This document shows positions 7,400-15,813 of a stretch of 33,829 nt of DNA, piece after piece. This DNA is from an uncultured Fimbriimonadaceae bacterium (lineage in GTDB: Bacteria; Armatimonadota; Fimbriimonadia; Fimbriimonadales; Fimbriimonadaceae), in the NCBI GenBank assembly GCA_937961665.1, contig CALGMO010000109.1, positions 1 through 33,829 of the forward strand, written 5' to 3'. The position numbers were made by a program, and so were the translations under genes. The notes beneath the pieces were generated by a model. It was not told where the DNA came from, did not search any database, and saw nothing but the letters and a program-made list of their open reading frames with translations. Each line of letters begins with the position of its first letter. Positions within the stretch are counted from its first letter, which is position 1.

Positions 7400-9694
7400 G
7401 GGCGTCGGGGTGAGGGGCATCCACGGACCCTTCGGCCGCACGCCCGCCGGAGCGAGCAGAACGGCGTCGAACGCCAAGTCCAGCCCATCGGCCGGCTCGA
7501 CCTCGATGCGGAGCTCGGCCATGCCGGTCTCCAGCTTGGTCAGGCCCGCTCGGTACCACGCGAAGCCGTCGCCGTAGGGGGCGACCGGCGTGGGCTGGAG
7601 CTGCATCCTTTGGCCCCGCAGCACGAGGGTCACGAAACGGGACTGGTCACCCGGAAGCCGGGCGGCGATCCACAGCTCCTGGTCCACCTCGGAGCGAACC
7701 GGCAGGGCTAGCGTGGCGACGATGGGGTCCTTGGCGAGCACCGTGGGAACCACCAGCCGAACGACGGAGCCTGCGCTGGCGCCGGGCGACGGGGCGACCT
7801 CGCCGACCGCGAGCGACTTTGCTCCCTCCGCCTCGACCCAAGAGAAGGAAGCCATGAGGAGGTTGAGGCGCCAGAACCTCAGTCGCATCTCCTCGTAGGC
7901 GAAAGCGGGACTGCGGTCCAAGGAGGCCACGGCCTGACGGAAGGCGAACGCCTCGCTCGGAGCCACCCGCTTCATCTGCTCGCCGAGCTTGAGCAGCCGC
8001 TCGAAGGCTGCCAAGGTCTCGTCGATCGCGGGCTCTGGAATGGGAGGTTCCGCGCTTCCACGGACGAGGAGCGGCAGCTCGCCGAGGGTCACTTCCACGC
8101 CGCCCTTGACCAACCGGGGCCGAGGGTCGGAACCGTCGAGGGTCTCGAAGGACAGGTCCTTGGCGGAGCTGTGCCGGAGACGCACCCGCTCGGAGCCGGC
8201 CGCGCGCCACAGCACCGTCAAAGGGGTTCCGTCGTCGTAGGTGTAGCCCCGATAGCTCTCTCCAAGGTCCAGCCTTCGGCCGGTGCCCGGGCCGGGCAAC
8301 CAGACCCAGCCGCCCGGGAGGCCCTGCACCTGGGCCGGCTCGAAGGCGGCGACGGGGAAGGGAAGCACGCGGGGGGAGACCGAAGCGGCGACGGGACTGA
8401 ACCCGAGCGGCTGGGAAGCCAGGGACTGGGCCTGGGAACTCCACGGCACGAACGCTCCCCGCACGCCCATGGCCTCCAGCTCTTGAACGAGCGAACGAAC
8501 GTCCCACCCATCGCTCGGTTGCACGACCAGACGACCGACCACGACCCAAGCCTTCGTCCGCCACCGGAGTCCGGCGGAGACCCCGGCCGCGACCGACCGG
8601 GCGAACTGTCCCACGGTTGCTCCCGAGGCCTGAAGACACAGGCCGTCCAGTCCAGGAAGGTTCCCCGCGAAGAGGTCGCTACCCTCGATGTGCTCCTGCA
8701 GCACCGGCACCGCCGCGAGGTCCTTGATGGTGGCGATGAGGGATGCGGCGCGCCGAAGGGCGGCCTGTCGCATCACGGCTCGGATGTCGGCCCACGCCCT
8801 CGATTGTCCGGTGGCGCACGGCCAGAACTTCCCGCGGTCGGGATCCCAGAGAACCTGGACGCCCCGCTTGCCGGACCAGAGCGGCACGAGTCGCGCGAGG
8901 TCTTGGAAATCCTGCAGCTCGGAGGCTCCCAGACCCCAAGCGCGCTGCGCGGTCGTGAAGTTGCGGTAGGCCTCCCTCAGGTGCCGCTCCAGCTCCATAC
9001 GGAACAGAGGGCTGAACGGCACGAAGCTGGTCTGATCGGAGGGGTACGACGGGTTTCTGCCGAGCGGGTTGACCAGCCCGCGACAGCGGGGGCCGAGGGG
9101 CGATCGGCGCAGAGTGGCGAGGACGGCGTCCCGGTGGGCGTCGAAGCCCTCCCAGAAGTCCGGCGTCGCTCTGGTCTCCCCGATCGGGTAGAGGAGCAGC
9201 ACGGAATCGGGTGCGCCCCGCGCGTCCGCCGCAACGCTCGCGGCGCCGTCTGGGTCGGCATCGATCACTTGGTGCCACAGGATGGCTCCATCCCGCTTGT
9301 CCGCGAGCACGGCGAGCACCCGCTTGGCGCCTGGCAGGCGGCAGTCCATGGCGACGGAGCCCTTCGGCGCGTCCACGCGAAAGCTCTGGGGCTCCACCGT
9401 GCAGCCGAAGGCCGATGGTCCGGCGGAGGAGAGCTCGATCAGGTACGTGCCGTCGCGCCGTTCGAGAGACTCCAGCCAGTCCCAGCCCTTTGGATCTGGC
9501 GCCGCGGAAACGAGGAGGTCGGCGCTGCGCGGCGCCTCGCCGATCTGGCTCGGCGAGCACTGGAAGCCGAACGGCAGGTACGGCTTGCCCTCCCAGATCG
9601 GCGTTCCGAACGGGTTGATGCTCCAGTCCCGAGCGGCGCCGGCGGACGCCGCGAGACAGAGAGAGGCCAAGCCGACGTGCACGAGCTTGCGCAT
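7391..9694 (-). CDS. Large secreted protein, possibly with a glycoside-hydrolase-like barrel
   Basis: The 767-residue product begins with a signal peptide ending near ASAGAA, so it is exported. I do not recognise a named family with certainty. The central part (about residues 190-420) has the look of a TIM barrel. The segment LERHLREAYRNFTTAQRAWGL resembles the stretch of GH42 and related hydrolases in which a subject stands in a field of FxxxLxxxYxxxxxLNxxWG. The C-terminal ~250 residues look beta-rich and could be a carbohydrate-binding or jelly-roll domain. Catalytic acids cannot be assigned. ATG 9694 follows TAGTCT by nine bases. Its stop overlaps the stop of the dipeptidase gene. The frame is consistent throughout, with no frameshift. 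Confidence 0.75.
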   Translation of the reverse strand: MRKLVHVGLASLCLAASAGAARDWSINPFGTPIWEGKPYLPFGFQCSPSQIGEAPRSADLLVSAAPDPKGWDWLESLERRDGTYLIELSSAGPSAFGCTVEPQSFRVDAPKGSVAMDCRLPGAKRVLAVLADKRDGAILWHQVIDADPDGAASVAADARGAPDSVLLLYPIGETRATPDFWEGFDAHRDAVLATLRRSPLGPRCRGLVNPLGRNPSYPSDQTSFVPFSPLFRMELERHLREAYRNFTTAQRAWGLGASELQDFQDLARLVPLWSGKRGVQVLWDPDRGKFWPCATGQSRAWADIRAVMRQAALRRAASLIATIKDLAAVPVLQEHIEGSDLFAGNLPGLDGLCLQASGATVGQFARSVAAGVSAGLRWRTKAWVVVGRLVVQPSDGWDVRSLVQELEAMGVRGAFVPWSSQAQSLASQPLGFSPVAASVSPRVLPFPVAAFEPAQVQGLPGGWVWLPGPGTGRRLDLGESYRGYTYDDGTPLTVLWRAAGSERVRLRHSSAKDLSFETLDGSDPRPRLVKGGVEVTLGELPLLVRGSAEPPIPEPAIDETLAAFERLLKLGEQMKRVAPSEAFAFRQAVASLDRSPAFAYEEMRLRFWRLNLLMASFSWVEAEGAKSLAVGEVAPSPGASAGSVVRLVVPTVLAKDPIVATLALPVRSEVDQELWIAARLPGDQSRFVTLVLRGQRMQLQPTPVAPYGDGFAWYRAGLTKLETGMAELRIEVEPADGLDLAFDAVLLAPAGVRPKGPWMPLTPTPSR

Positions 9695-9703
9695 GGTTGA
9701 CGC

Positions 9704-9709
9704 AGACTA
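9704..9709 (-). promoter_or_regulatory. -10-like hexamer near the start of the large secreted protein gene
   Basis: On the minus strand this reads TAGTCT, nine bases before ATG 9694, the same arrangement as at ffh. A leader of at most two or three bases is expected. No Shine-Dalgarno sits at a working distance. Confidence 0.35.
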
Positions 9710-9722
9710 CCCTCCGCCGGAG

Positions 9723-9734
9723 CCGCCCGGGCGG
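9723..9734. repeat. 12-base perfect palindrome between divergent genes
   Basis: CCGCCCGGGCGG reads the same on both strands and lies between the divergent starts at 9694 and 9756, just upstream of the transketolase -10. It could be an operator, but short GC palindromes also arise by chance in such DNA. Confidence 0.25.
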
Positions 9735-9743
9735 GGTCTCAGG

Positions 9744-9749
9744 TAGCAT
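9744..9749 (+). promoter_or_regulatory. tkt: -10-like hexamer abutting tkt GTG (putative leaderless promoter)
   Basis: TAGCAT ends six bases before the GTG at 9756. The six intervening bases cannot hold a ribosome-binding site, so a leaderless message is likely. Confidence 0.5.
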
Positions 9750-9755
9750 CGGTTC

Positions 9756-11747
9756 GTGGCGAAAGAGAAGTCGGACCTTGATTCCCTGTGTGTGAACGCC
9801 ATCCGCGGGTTGGCCATGGACGCCGTGCAGAAGGCGAACTCCGGCCATCCGGGAATGCCGATGGGCGCGGCTGCGTTCGCGTACGCGCTCTGGACCCGGC
9901 ACCTGAAGCACGACCCGGCAGATCCCCGGTGGTTCAACCGAGATCGGTTCGTTCTCTCGGCCGGTCACGGGTCGATGCTGCTCTATGCGCTCCTCCACCT
10001 GAGCGGGTACGACCTCCCGCTGGAGGAGATCCGGAACTTCCGGCAGTGGGGCAGCAAGACGCCGGGACACCCCGAGAACCACCTTACGCCGGGCGTCGAG
10101 ATGGCGACGGGACCGCTCGGCCAGGGCCTCTCCACAGCGGTCGGAATGGCCCTTGCAGAGAGGTACCTGGCGGCGCGCTACAACAAGCCGGGGCTGGAGC
10201 TGGTCGATCACCACACCTACGTGATCTGCTCCGACGGCGATCTGATGGAGGGAGTCTCGAACGAGGCCGCCTCCTTCGCCGGCCACCAGAGACTCGGCAA
10301 GCTCATCTGCCTGTACGACGACAACGGCATCACGATCGATGGCCCGACTTCGAGAACGTTCACTGAGGACGTGACCGGTCGGTTCGAGAGCCTGGGCTGG
10401 CAGGTTCTGGCGGTGGATGGACTGGACGTGGACGCCGTCGACGCGGCCATCGAGGAGGCCAAGCGCGAGACCACGAAGCCCACGTTGATCCGCTGCAAGA
10501 CGGTCATCGGCTATGGCAGTCCGAACAAGGCGGGGAAGAACAAGGCCCACGGTGCGCCGCTCGGACCCGAGGAGGTCGCTCTCGCCAAGAAGGAGCTCGG
10601 TCTGCCGGAAGAGCCGTTTTCGGTGCCGGAAGAGGTCTACCGCCGGTTCGCCGAGTGCGCCAAGCGCGGCGCGGAAGCCAACCGAGCGTGGCACGCGTTG
10701 TGGGACCGCTATGCTCGCGAGCACCCGCAGGAAGCCGCCGAGCTCGAAGGCTGTCTCGAGGGGCAGCCTCCGTGCGACTGGGTCCGTGCCCTGCCGACGT
10801 TCTCGGACAAGGTCGCCACCCGGGTCGCGAGCGGAAAGGTTCTGAACGCCGTCGCGCCGCACTACCCGAACCTGATCGGCGGAACCGCGGACCTCGGCGA
10901 GAGCGTCATGACCGACCTGACGGGCTACGACCTGATCCAGCACGACACGCCGGCGGGCCGGAACATCGCCTTCGGCGTTCGGGAACACGCCATGGCGGCC
11001 GTGCTGAACGGCATGAACCTCCACGGCGGGGTGCGGGCCTACGGCGGCACGTTCCTTGTGTTCAGCGACTACTGCAGGCCCTCGATCCGTCTGGCCGCCA
11101 TCATGCGATGCCCCAGCGTGTTCGTGTTCACGCACGACTCTGTGGGCGTCGGGGAGGACGGGCCCACCCATCAGCCGATCGAGCATCTCGCGAGCCTGAG
11201 GGCGATTCCAAACCTGAACGTTCTTCGGCCCGCGGACGGCAACGAGACGTCCGCATGCTGGAAGATCGCTTTGGAATCGAAAGAGACGCCTTGCGTGCTG
11301 GCGCTCACGCGGCAGGCCGTCCCGCCGACGACGCCCGACACGGTCGCGAACCATCCCGCCGAGAAGGGGGGCTACATCTTGGCGGAACCGTCCAGCGGAG
11401 CCGCTCGGCTGGCTCTGATCGCAACGGGAAGCGAGGTGGCGGTCGCCCTGGAGGCTCAGAAGATCCTGGAATCTTGGGGAATCGCCACCCGCGTGGTCAG
11501 CATGCCGAGCACCTTCCTCTTCGATCGCCAGCCCCATGCCTACCGCGAGCACGTGCTGCCGAGCAACGTGCCTGCCGTGGCGGTCGAGGCTGGCGCGACG
11601 CTCGGCTGGCACAAGTATGCGGACGCGGTTGTGGGGATCGACCGGTTCGGGGCGTCGGCGCCGGGTCCCAAGGTGCTGGCGGAACTGGGAATCACCCCGG
11701 AGAACGTGGCGAGGGTCGCCAAAGAGGTGTTCGACGCCCGCGACTGA
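9756..11747 (+). CDS. tkt: Transketolase
   Basis: This thiamine-diphosphate enzyme moves two-carbon ketol units between sugar phosphates in the non-oxidative pentose phosphate pathway. The 663 residues match the usual length. The N-terminal domain has the substrate-binding [10 protein letters not shown] and the ThDP/metal motif [19 protein letters not shown], with DDNGITIDG shortly after. The middle domain has the catalytic Glu in FGVREHAM and the motif [19 protein letters not shown]. The C-terminal domain carries a LIATGSEV stretch. Start is GTG 9756, chosen from the TAGCAT placed six bases upstream. It stands alone, diverging from the gene at 9694 and ending before a strong hairpin. Confidence 0.97.
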   Translation: MAKEKSDLDSLCVNAIRGLAMDAVQKANSGHPGMPMGAAAFAYALWTRHLKHDPADPRWFNRDRFVLSAGHGSMLLYALLHLSGYDLPLEEIRNFRQWGSKTPGHPENHLTPGVEMATGPLGQGLSTAVGMALAERYLAARYNKPGLELVDHHTYVICSDGDLMEGVSNEAASFAGHQRLGKLICLYDDNGITIDGPTSRTFTEDVTGRFESLGWQVLAVDGLDVDAVDAAIEEAKRETTKPTLIRCKTVIGYGSPNKAGKNKAHGAPLGPEEVALAKKELGLPEEPFSVPEEVYRRFAECAKRGAEANRAWHALWDRYAREHPQEAAELEGCLEGQPPCDWVRALPTFSDKVATRVASGKVLNAVAPHYPNLIGGTADLGESVMTDLTGYDLIQHDTPAGRNIAFGVREHAMAAVLNGMNLHGGVRAYGGTFLVFSDYCRPSIRLAAIMRCPSVFVFTHDSVGVGEDGPTHQPIEHLASLRAIPNLNVLRPADGNETSACWKIALESKETPCVLALTRQAVPPTTPDTVANHPAEKGGYILAEPSSGAARLALIATGSEVAVALEAQKILESWGIATRVVSMPSTFLFDRQPHAYREHVLPSNVPAVAVEAGATLGWHKYADAVVGIDRFGASAPGPKVLAELGITPENVARVAKEVFDARD

Positions 11748-11767
11748 GCCGGCGTCGACCCAAGGCA

Positions 11768-11799
11768 ACGGGCCGGAGTCCTCAGGGACTCCGGCCCGT
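11768..11799. terminator. Perfect 14-bp hairpin between convergent genes, no T-tract
   Basis: ACGGGCCGGAGTCC (11768-11781) and its exact complement (11786-11799) enclose a four-base loop TCAG. It sits between the ends of tkt and the convergent gene at 11828 and could serve both. There is no run of T on either side, so it is either a T-less terminator or a 3'-end protecting hairpin. Confidence 0.6.
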
Positions 11800-11827
11800 A
11801 CTGGTTCGGGCTTGGCGGGGCCGTGGA

Positions 11828-12391
11828 CTACTTGGTCTTGGCGCTGCGCTTGCGCACCGTCCCCGACTTGCCGACCTCGACGCCGCTGGCGCCCCCGCCG
11901 AAGACGGTCTTGATCTTGACGCGCCTCTTGAGATCGCGGCCGCTGAGCGTGCTCCAATTCACCCGGTCCAACGCCCACTGCCAGCCGACGTCGTGCGCCT
12001 GCATGTTGAACTCGAGCCCCTCTTGGCAGGCGTCGCTCAGCAGCGCCAGAAGGTCGTCGCGCCCTTCGAGTTGCCGCTCGGCCGCCTCGACGTTCGGGAC
12101 GAGGTCCACCAGGATCACGATCGGCTCCTCCTCGACCGTCTTCGACTTTCTGGAAGACGAGCCCTCGCCCGATTCGTTGATCTCGAGGATTTCCGGGAGC
12201 AACGCCTGCGTCAGACTCTCGAAGTCCTCCGGCCAGGAGTAGGTCCGATCGTTGTGCACGGCCTTGGCGTGCCGTCCTGCGAGCACGATCGCCGTCGTCA
12301 GGTGGGCCGCGTCCGTCGGGCGCAGCTTGGGAAAGGACTTGCGCACCTGCTCCAGGGCGCTCTCCATCTTGTTCAGGTTGATCGTGATCAT
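11828..12391 (-). CDS. Protein of unknown function, basic C-terminal tail
   Basis: I do not recognise this 187-residue protein. It has no signal peptide or membrane helix. The N-terminal ~100 residues look helical. A short low-complexity stretch (GEGSSSRKSK, about residue 75-85) precedes a predicted alpha/beta segment with EEPIVILVDLVP, and the last ~30 residues are very basic (VRKRSAKTK end), which would suit nucleic-acid binding. ATG 12391 is the only plausible start near the 5' end, and no clear ribosome-binding site is visible. It diverges from the BMP lipoprotein gene and converges on tkt. Confidence 0.65.
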   Translation of the reverse strand: MITINLNKMESALEQVRKSFPKLRPTDAAHLTTAIVLAGRHAKAVHNDRTYSWPEDFESLTQALLPEILEINESGEGSSSRKSKTVEEEPIVILVDLVPNVEAAERQLEGRDDLLALLSDACQEGLEFNMQAHDVGWQWALDRVNWSTLSGRDLKRRVKIKTVFGGGASGVEVGKSGTVRKRSAKTK

Positions 12392-12435
12392 CGATGTTGT
12401 CCGACAGCCCGCCGTCCGCCGAAGAGCGGTTGGGG

Positions 12436-12441
12436 CATAAT
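12436..12441 (+). promoter_or_regulatory. -10 hexamer for the BMP lipoprotein gene
   Basis: CATAAT lies 31 bases before ATG 12473, leaving a leader of about 25 bases that includes a GGGAGAG ribosome-binding site. No convincing -35 is present. Confidence 0.45.
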
Positions 12442-12472
12442 GGGTCAGTTTACCCTTCGGGAGAGAACCCCT

Positions 12473-13531
12473 ATGAGAAGGAAGTCGTTGCATCGTGTCG
12501 CTGGGTGGGTCGTTGCCGTGCTGCTGCTCGTCGGGACTGCGGGTTGCGGATCGAAGAAGGAAGAGCCGTCCGGCGAGACCGGCCAAGCACCCGGCGGCAA
12601 GACGCTGAAGGTCGGCATCGTGTTCGACTCGGGCGGGCGCGGGGACAAGTCGTTCAACGACAGCGCTTGGGCGGGCATCGAGCGGGCGGCCAAGGAGTTC
12701 GGGATCGTCGAGCAGGCTGTGGAGAGCAAGAGCGAGAAGGACTACGAGGGCAACCTGACCGCCGTCGCCGACCGTGGCTGCGACCTGGTGTTCGCAATCG
12801 GCATCAACATGAAGACGGCCCTGGAGAAGGTGGCGCCCAACTACCCCGACACCAAGTTTGCGATCGTGGACGCCGAGGTGGATGCCCCGAACGTGCGCTC
12901 GCTCCTCTTCAAGGAGGAGGAGGGGAGCTTCCTGGCCGGCTACCTGGCCGGTCTGGTGACGAAGACCAAGAAGATCGGCTTCGTCGGCGGCATGGAGCTG
13001 GACCTGATCAAGAAGTTCTTCGCCGGCTACGCCGCGGGCGCGAAGACCGCCGACAAGGGCGTCGAAGTGCTCGCCCCCAAGTACATCGGCAGCTGGGACA
13101 ACGTGGACCTCGCCAAGACGGCGGCGGCGACGCTGTTCGGCCAGGGCGCGGACATCGTCTACCACGCGGCCGGGCGCGCCGGCCAGGGCGTCATCGACGC
13201 CGCCAAGCAGCGAGGGCTCTATGCGATCGGCGTCGACTCCGATCAGGACGCCCTGGCCAAGGGGTTCGTCCTGACGTCCATGATCAAGCGGGTGGACGAG
13301 GCCGTCTACCAGACGATCTCGGACACCATCCGCGGCTCGTTCACCCCGGGAGCGAAGGTCTACGACCTGAAGGCGAAGGGAGTAGGGCTGTCGCCGATGA
13401 CGTACACGAAGGACAAGGTCGGCGAGTCCGCTTTGGCGAAGGTCGCAGAGATGGAGCAGAAGATCGTGGCCGGCGAAGTGAAGGTGCCGGCCACGTTGGA
13501 TGAGCTCAAGGCCTACGAGAGTTCGCTCTGA
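12473..13531 (+). CDS. BMP-family (PnrA/Med-type) substrate-binding lipoprotein
   Basis: This is a periplasmic-type solute-binding lipoprotein; characterised relatives bind purine nucleosides for an ABC importer. The 352-residue precursor has a basic start, a hydrophobic core and a lipobox VGTAGC with Cys25 as the lipidated residue, then a charged linker. The mature part has the family hallmark IVFDSGGRGDKSFNDSAWAG and a DLVFAIG-type first-domain strand. Later GFVGGMELDLIKKF and DIVYHAAGRAGQGV match the BMP fold. GGGAGAG sits about ten bases before ATG 12473. No permease or ATPase genes are adjacent, so it is an orphan here and its transporter must be elsewhere. Confidence 0.92.
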   Translation: MRRKSLHRVAGWVVAVLLLVGTAGCGSKKEEPSGETGQAPGGKTLKVGIVFDSGGRGDKSFNDSAWAGIERAAKEFGIVEQAVESKSEKDYEGNLTAVADRGCDLVFAIGINMKTALEKVAPNYPDTKFAIVDAEVDAPNVRSLLFKEEEGSFLAGYLAGLVTKTKKIGFVGGMELDLIKKFFAGYAAGAKTADKGVEVLAPKYIGSWDNVDLAKTAAATLFGQGADIVYHAAGRAGQGVIDAAKQRGLYAIGVDSDQDALAKGFVLTSMIKRVDEAVYQTISDTIRGSFTPGAKVYDLKAKGVGLSPMTYTKDKVGESALAKVAEMEQKIVAGEVKVPATLDELKAYESSL

Positions 13532-13549
13532 AGGCCGCGTCGAGGCGGA

Positions 13550-13822
13550 TCAGGAGTCGGCCCGGTTCAGGCAGCTCTCGCAGGCCGGGCCGTCGCCGTC
13601 CTTCGCGGGACAGGACTCCGTCGCCTCAGGCTTGCTCCTGCTCGGCGCGTAGTCGTTGATGTGGAAGCCGGACCCTTTGAAGACCACAGCCGTGGGCTGG
13701 ATCAGGCGCTTCACGGTTCCTTGCGCGCCACAGTCGCAGCTGGTCAGGGGCTTCTCCGTGATGCGCTGCTCGACCTCGAACACCTTGTTGCAGGATGAGC
13801 ACTCGTAGACATACGTCGGCAT
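13550..13822 (-). CDS. FmdB-type zinc-ribbon protein
   Basis: This 90-residue protein begins with the zinc-ribbon pattern of the FmdB family: MPTYVYECSSC, then a second cysteine pair in SCDCG. The family is small and poorly characterised; some members have been proposed as regulators. The middle part has the usual FKGSGFHINDY motif. The C-terminal tail, rich in Lys, Glu and Asp, carries three further cysteines (SCPAKD, ACESC), which may form another metal site. ATG 13822 has a GAGAGGTGG site four bases upstream. It converges on the BMP gene with 18 bases between stops and diverges from the TerC-like gene. Confidence 0.85.
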   Translation of the reverse strand: MPTYVYECSSCNKVFEVEQRITEKPLTSCDCGAQGTVKRLIQPTAVVFKGSGFHINDYAPSRSKPEATESCPAKDGDGPACESCLNRADS

Positions 13823-13884
13823 AGGCCACCTCTCGAAAGGGAAGATAACCTCCGTTGCCTCAGAGGATTCGCTCCTGATTGTGG

Positions 13885-13890
13885 CACAAT
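13885..13890 (+). promoter_or_regulatory. -10-like hexamer for the TerC-family gene
   Basis: CACAAT stands 47 bases before ATG 13938 and resembles the CATAAT hexamers elsewhere in the window. No -35 is evident and the leader shows no clear ribosome site, so confidence is low. Confidence 0.3.
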
Positions 13891-13937
13891 ACGGGAGGCT
13901 TCGTCGGCTCTCTCGGCCGCATGGCCCCACACCTCGC

Positions 13938-14678
13938 ATGTTTGGCCAGACCTTCGATCCAAGCGACCTGCTCAGCGTTGCCTTTCTGGTGCTGCTCGAG
14001 GGTCTGCTCTCTGCGGACAACGCCCTGGTGCTGGCCATCCTCGTCAAGCATCTTCCGAAGAGCCAGCAGAGAAGGGCGCTCCTTTACGGTTTGGGCGGGG
14101 CCTTCGTCTTTCGGCTCGTCGCGATCCTGTTCGCCGCGGTGGTCCTCCGCCAGTGGTGGTTGCAGGCCGTCGGGGCCCTCTACCTCCTGTATCTCCCTGC
14201 CAAGCACTTCCACCGCGCCTCGCAGCCCCACGCCCTGCGCTCCGGCGGAGGCGGCTTCTGGCAGACCGTCGCCGCGGTGGAGCTGACGGACATCGCCTTC
14301 GCGCTCGACAGCGTCTTGGCGGGCATCGGGTTCATCAGCCGTCCCGGAAAGGGGGTGGACGACTCCAAAATCTGGGTGGTCTACTTCGGCGCCGTGATCG
14401 GCATCGTGTTGCTCCGTTTCGCGGCGAGTCTCTTCGTGCGTCTCCTCGATCGTTTCCCGAAGCTGGACCACGTGGCCTACGCTCTTGTGGGATGGATCGG
14501 GATCAAGCTCGGCATCCACGCTTGGGAGAAGGGCGTCTCCACACTCGCCCCTGGCGGCTGGGCGCCCCACCTGCCCGAGGCCGTCTTCTGGACGGGTCTG
14601 TTCGCCATCGCGATCCTCGGCTCGCTGTTGGCCGTGCGGTCCGGCCGGGAGCCGAGGGGCGGCGAGACGAGCGCGTGA
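13938..14678 (+). CDS. TerC-family integral membrane protein
   Basis: The 246-residue product is a polytopic membrane protein with about seven hydrophobic helices. It carries the family signature LEGLLSADNALVLAIL near residues 20-35 and VELTDIAFALDSVLAGIGF in the middle. The acidic residues in both segments are conserved in TerC/Alx-type proteins, several of which export manganese or affect metal handling. Function here is inferred from the family only. ATG 13938 is chosen because the protein start aligns with relatives; an in-frame GTG at 13881 would add a basic extension overlapping the -10 hexamer. No tellurite resistance genes are adjacent. Confidence 0.88.
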   Translation: MFGQTFDPSDLLSVAFLVLLEGLLSADNALVLAILVKHLPKSQQRRALLYGLGGAFVFRLVAILFAAVVLRQWWLQAVGALYLLYLPAKHFHRASQPHALRSGGGGFWQTVAAVELTDIAFALDSVLAGIGFISRPGKGVDDSKIWVVYFGAVIGIVLLRFAASLFVRLLDRFPKLDHVAYALVGWIGIKLGIHAWEKGVSTLAPGGWAPHLPEAVFWTGLFAIAILGSLLAVRSGREPRGGETSA

Positions 14679-14687
14679 GCCGTTCGG

Positions 14688-14693
14688 TAATCT
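14688..14693 (+). promoter_or_regulatory. -10-like hexamer for the Gfo/Idh/MocA gene
   Basis: TAATCT lies 36 bases before ATG 14730. Transcription from it would start near 14700, placing the hairpin at 14699-14722 at the very 5' end of the message. Confidence 0.35.
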
Positions 14694-14698
14694 AGCGG

Positions 14699-14722
14699 CC
14701 GAGCGACGGAGGGGTCGCTCGG
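14699..14722 (+). promoter_or_regulatory. Leader hairpin with GGAGG in its loop
   Basis: CCGAGCGAC and GTCGCTCGG form a perfect 9-bp stem around the six-base loop GGAGGG. The GG closing the stem also begins the GGAG (14721-14724) that sits five bases before ATG 14730. Folding would thus compete with use of the proper ribosome-binding site, while a second Shine-Dalgarno-like sequence is shown in the loop. A role in mRNA stability or translation control is possible. Confidence 0.5.
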
Positions 14723-14729
14723 AGACGCT

Positions 14730-15794
14730 ATGAAGAAACTGAAGATCGGCTTGATCGGATCGGGCGGGATCGCGCAAGGGCTCCACATGCCCGCCTACGC
14801 CCACTTTTCGGACCTCTGCGAGATGGTCGCCGTCTGCGACGTGCGCCTCGACGTGGCCAAGTCCTGCGCCGAGAAGTACGGCATCAAGATGGTGACCGAC
14901 GATTACCGGGAGCTCCTCGCGAACAAGGAGATCGACGCCGTCAGCGTGACCACGCCGAACAAGTGGCACATGCAGCCCACCATCGACGCCCTCCGGGCAG
15001 GCAAGCACGTGCTGTGCGAGAAACCCCTCGCGATGAACGGCGACGAGGCGAGGGCGATGTGCCGCGCCGCGAAGGAGACCGGCAAGATCCTGATGGTCGC
15101 CCTGCCCAACCGGTTCAACGGCCCGGCGAAGTTCCTGAAGGACTACATCGACGCGGGCAAGATGGGCGACATCTACTACGCGCGGGCATGGGCCCTCCGC
15201 CGGCGGGGAGTGCCCGGTTGGGGCGTGTTCATCGACAAGGAGCAGCAGGGCGGCGGTCCGCTGATCGACATCGGCGTGCACATCCTGGACTACACGCTGT
15301 TCTTCATGGGCTACCCGAAGCCGGTGAGCGCTTCCGGCAAGACGTGGGACTATCTCGGCAAGAACCCGAACCTGACGAACAACATGGGGGACTACGACCG
15401 AAGCAAGTTCACGGTCGAAGACTTCGCAGTCGGTCTCATCCGGTTCGAGAACGGAGCGGTGGTCACCCTCGAAAGCTCGTTCATGGCGAACATCGAGGGC
15501 GATCCGTTCCAGACCCAGCTGATGGGAACGAAGTCCGGCGCCCTGGTTTCCCCATGGGGCAACCACGTGCGGATCTTCACCGAGGAGAACAAGCAGCTGT
15601 TCGATCTCGAGCCGAAGAACGTGCCGCACCTGAACGGCGGTCAGGGCGAGGTCGAGGCGTTCCTGCGCGCCATCCTCGAGAACAAGCCGTCGCCGGTCCC
15701 CGGAGAGCACGGCCTGATCCTGAACGCGATCTTCGACGCGATCTACAAGAGCAGCGAGACGGGCAGGGAAGAGCCCGTGGACGTGACGGTCTGA
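14730..15794 (+). CDS. Gfo/Idh/MocA-family NAD(P)-dependent oxidoreductase
   Basis: The 354-residue protein has an N-terminal Rossmann fold with the dinucleotide-binding motif IGLIGSGGIAQGLH (about residues 6-19) and the family motif CEKPLAMN (about 95-102), whose lysine is catalytic. A C-terminal alpha/beta domain contains GGGPLIDIGVHILDYTLFFMG, the usual substrate-binding region with DxxxH. Members act on sugars or inositols; the substrate here cannot be told. The C-terminal ~90 residues fit the family. GGAG five bases before ATG 14730 supports the start. It is a monocistronic unit ending in the hairpin at 15814. Confidence 0.92.
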   Translation: MKKLKIGLIGSGGIAQGLHMPAYAHFSDLCEMVAVCDVRLDVAKSCAEKYGIKMVTDDYRELLANKEIDAVSVTTPNKWHMQPTIDALRAGKHVLCEKPLAMNGDEARAMCRAAKETGKILMVALPNRFNGPAKFLKDYIDAGKMGDIYYARAWALRRRGVPGWGVFIDKEQQGGGPLIDIGVHILDYTLFFMGYPKPVSASGKTWDYLGKNPNLTNNMGDYDRSKFTVEDFAVGLIRFENGAVVTLESSFMANIEGDPFQTQLMGTKSGALVSPWGNHVRIFTEENKQLFDLEPKNVPHLNGGQGEVEAFLRAILENKPSPVPGEHGLILNAIFDAIYKSSETGREEPVDVTV

Positions 15795-15813
15795 CCTCGT
15801 CTGCCCCCTCGAC

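Noticed and set aside
8679-11978. Open frame of 1099 codons on the minus strand
   Set aside because: It runs antisense through transketolase and in another frame through the secreted protein gene. Both of those have clear family motifs or a signal peptide; this frame is an artefact of GC-rich codon use.
10655-12472. Long upstream part of the frame that ends with the BMP lipoprotein
   Set aside because: The part before 12473 lies out of frame in tkt and antisense to the 11828 gene. The lipoprotein signal starts at 12473, with its own -10 and ribosome site.
12448-12472. Possible small riboswitch-like alternative pairing in the BMP leader
   Set aside because: CCC/GGG pairs of three bases can form in two ways, but the stems are too short to support a regulatory structure.
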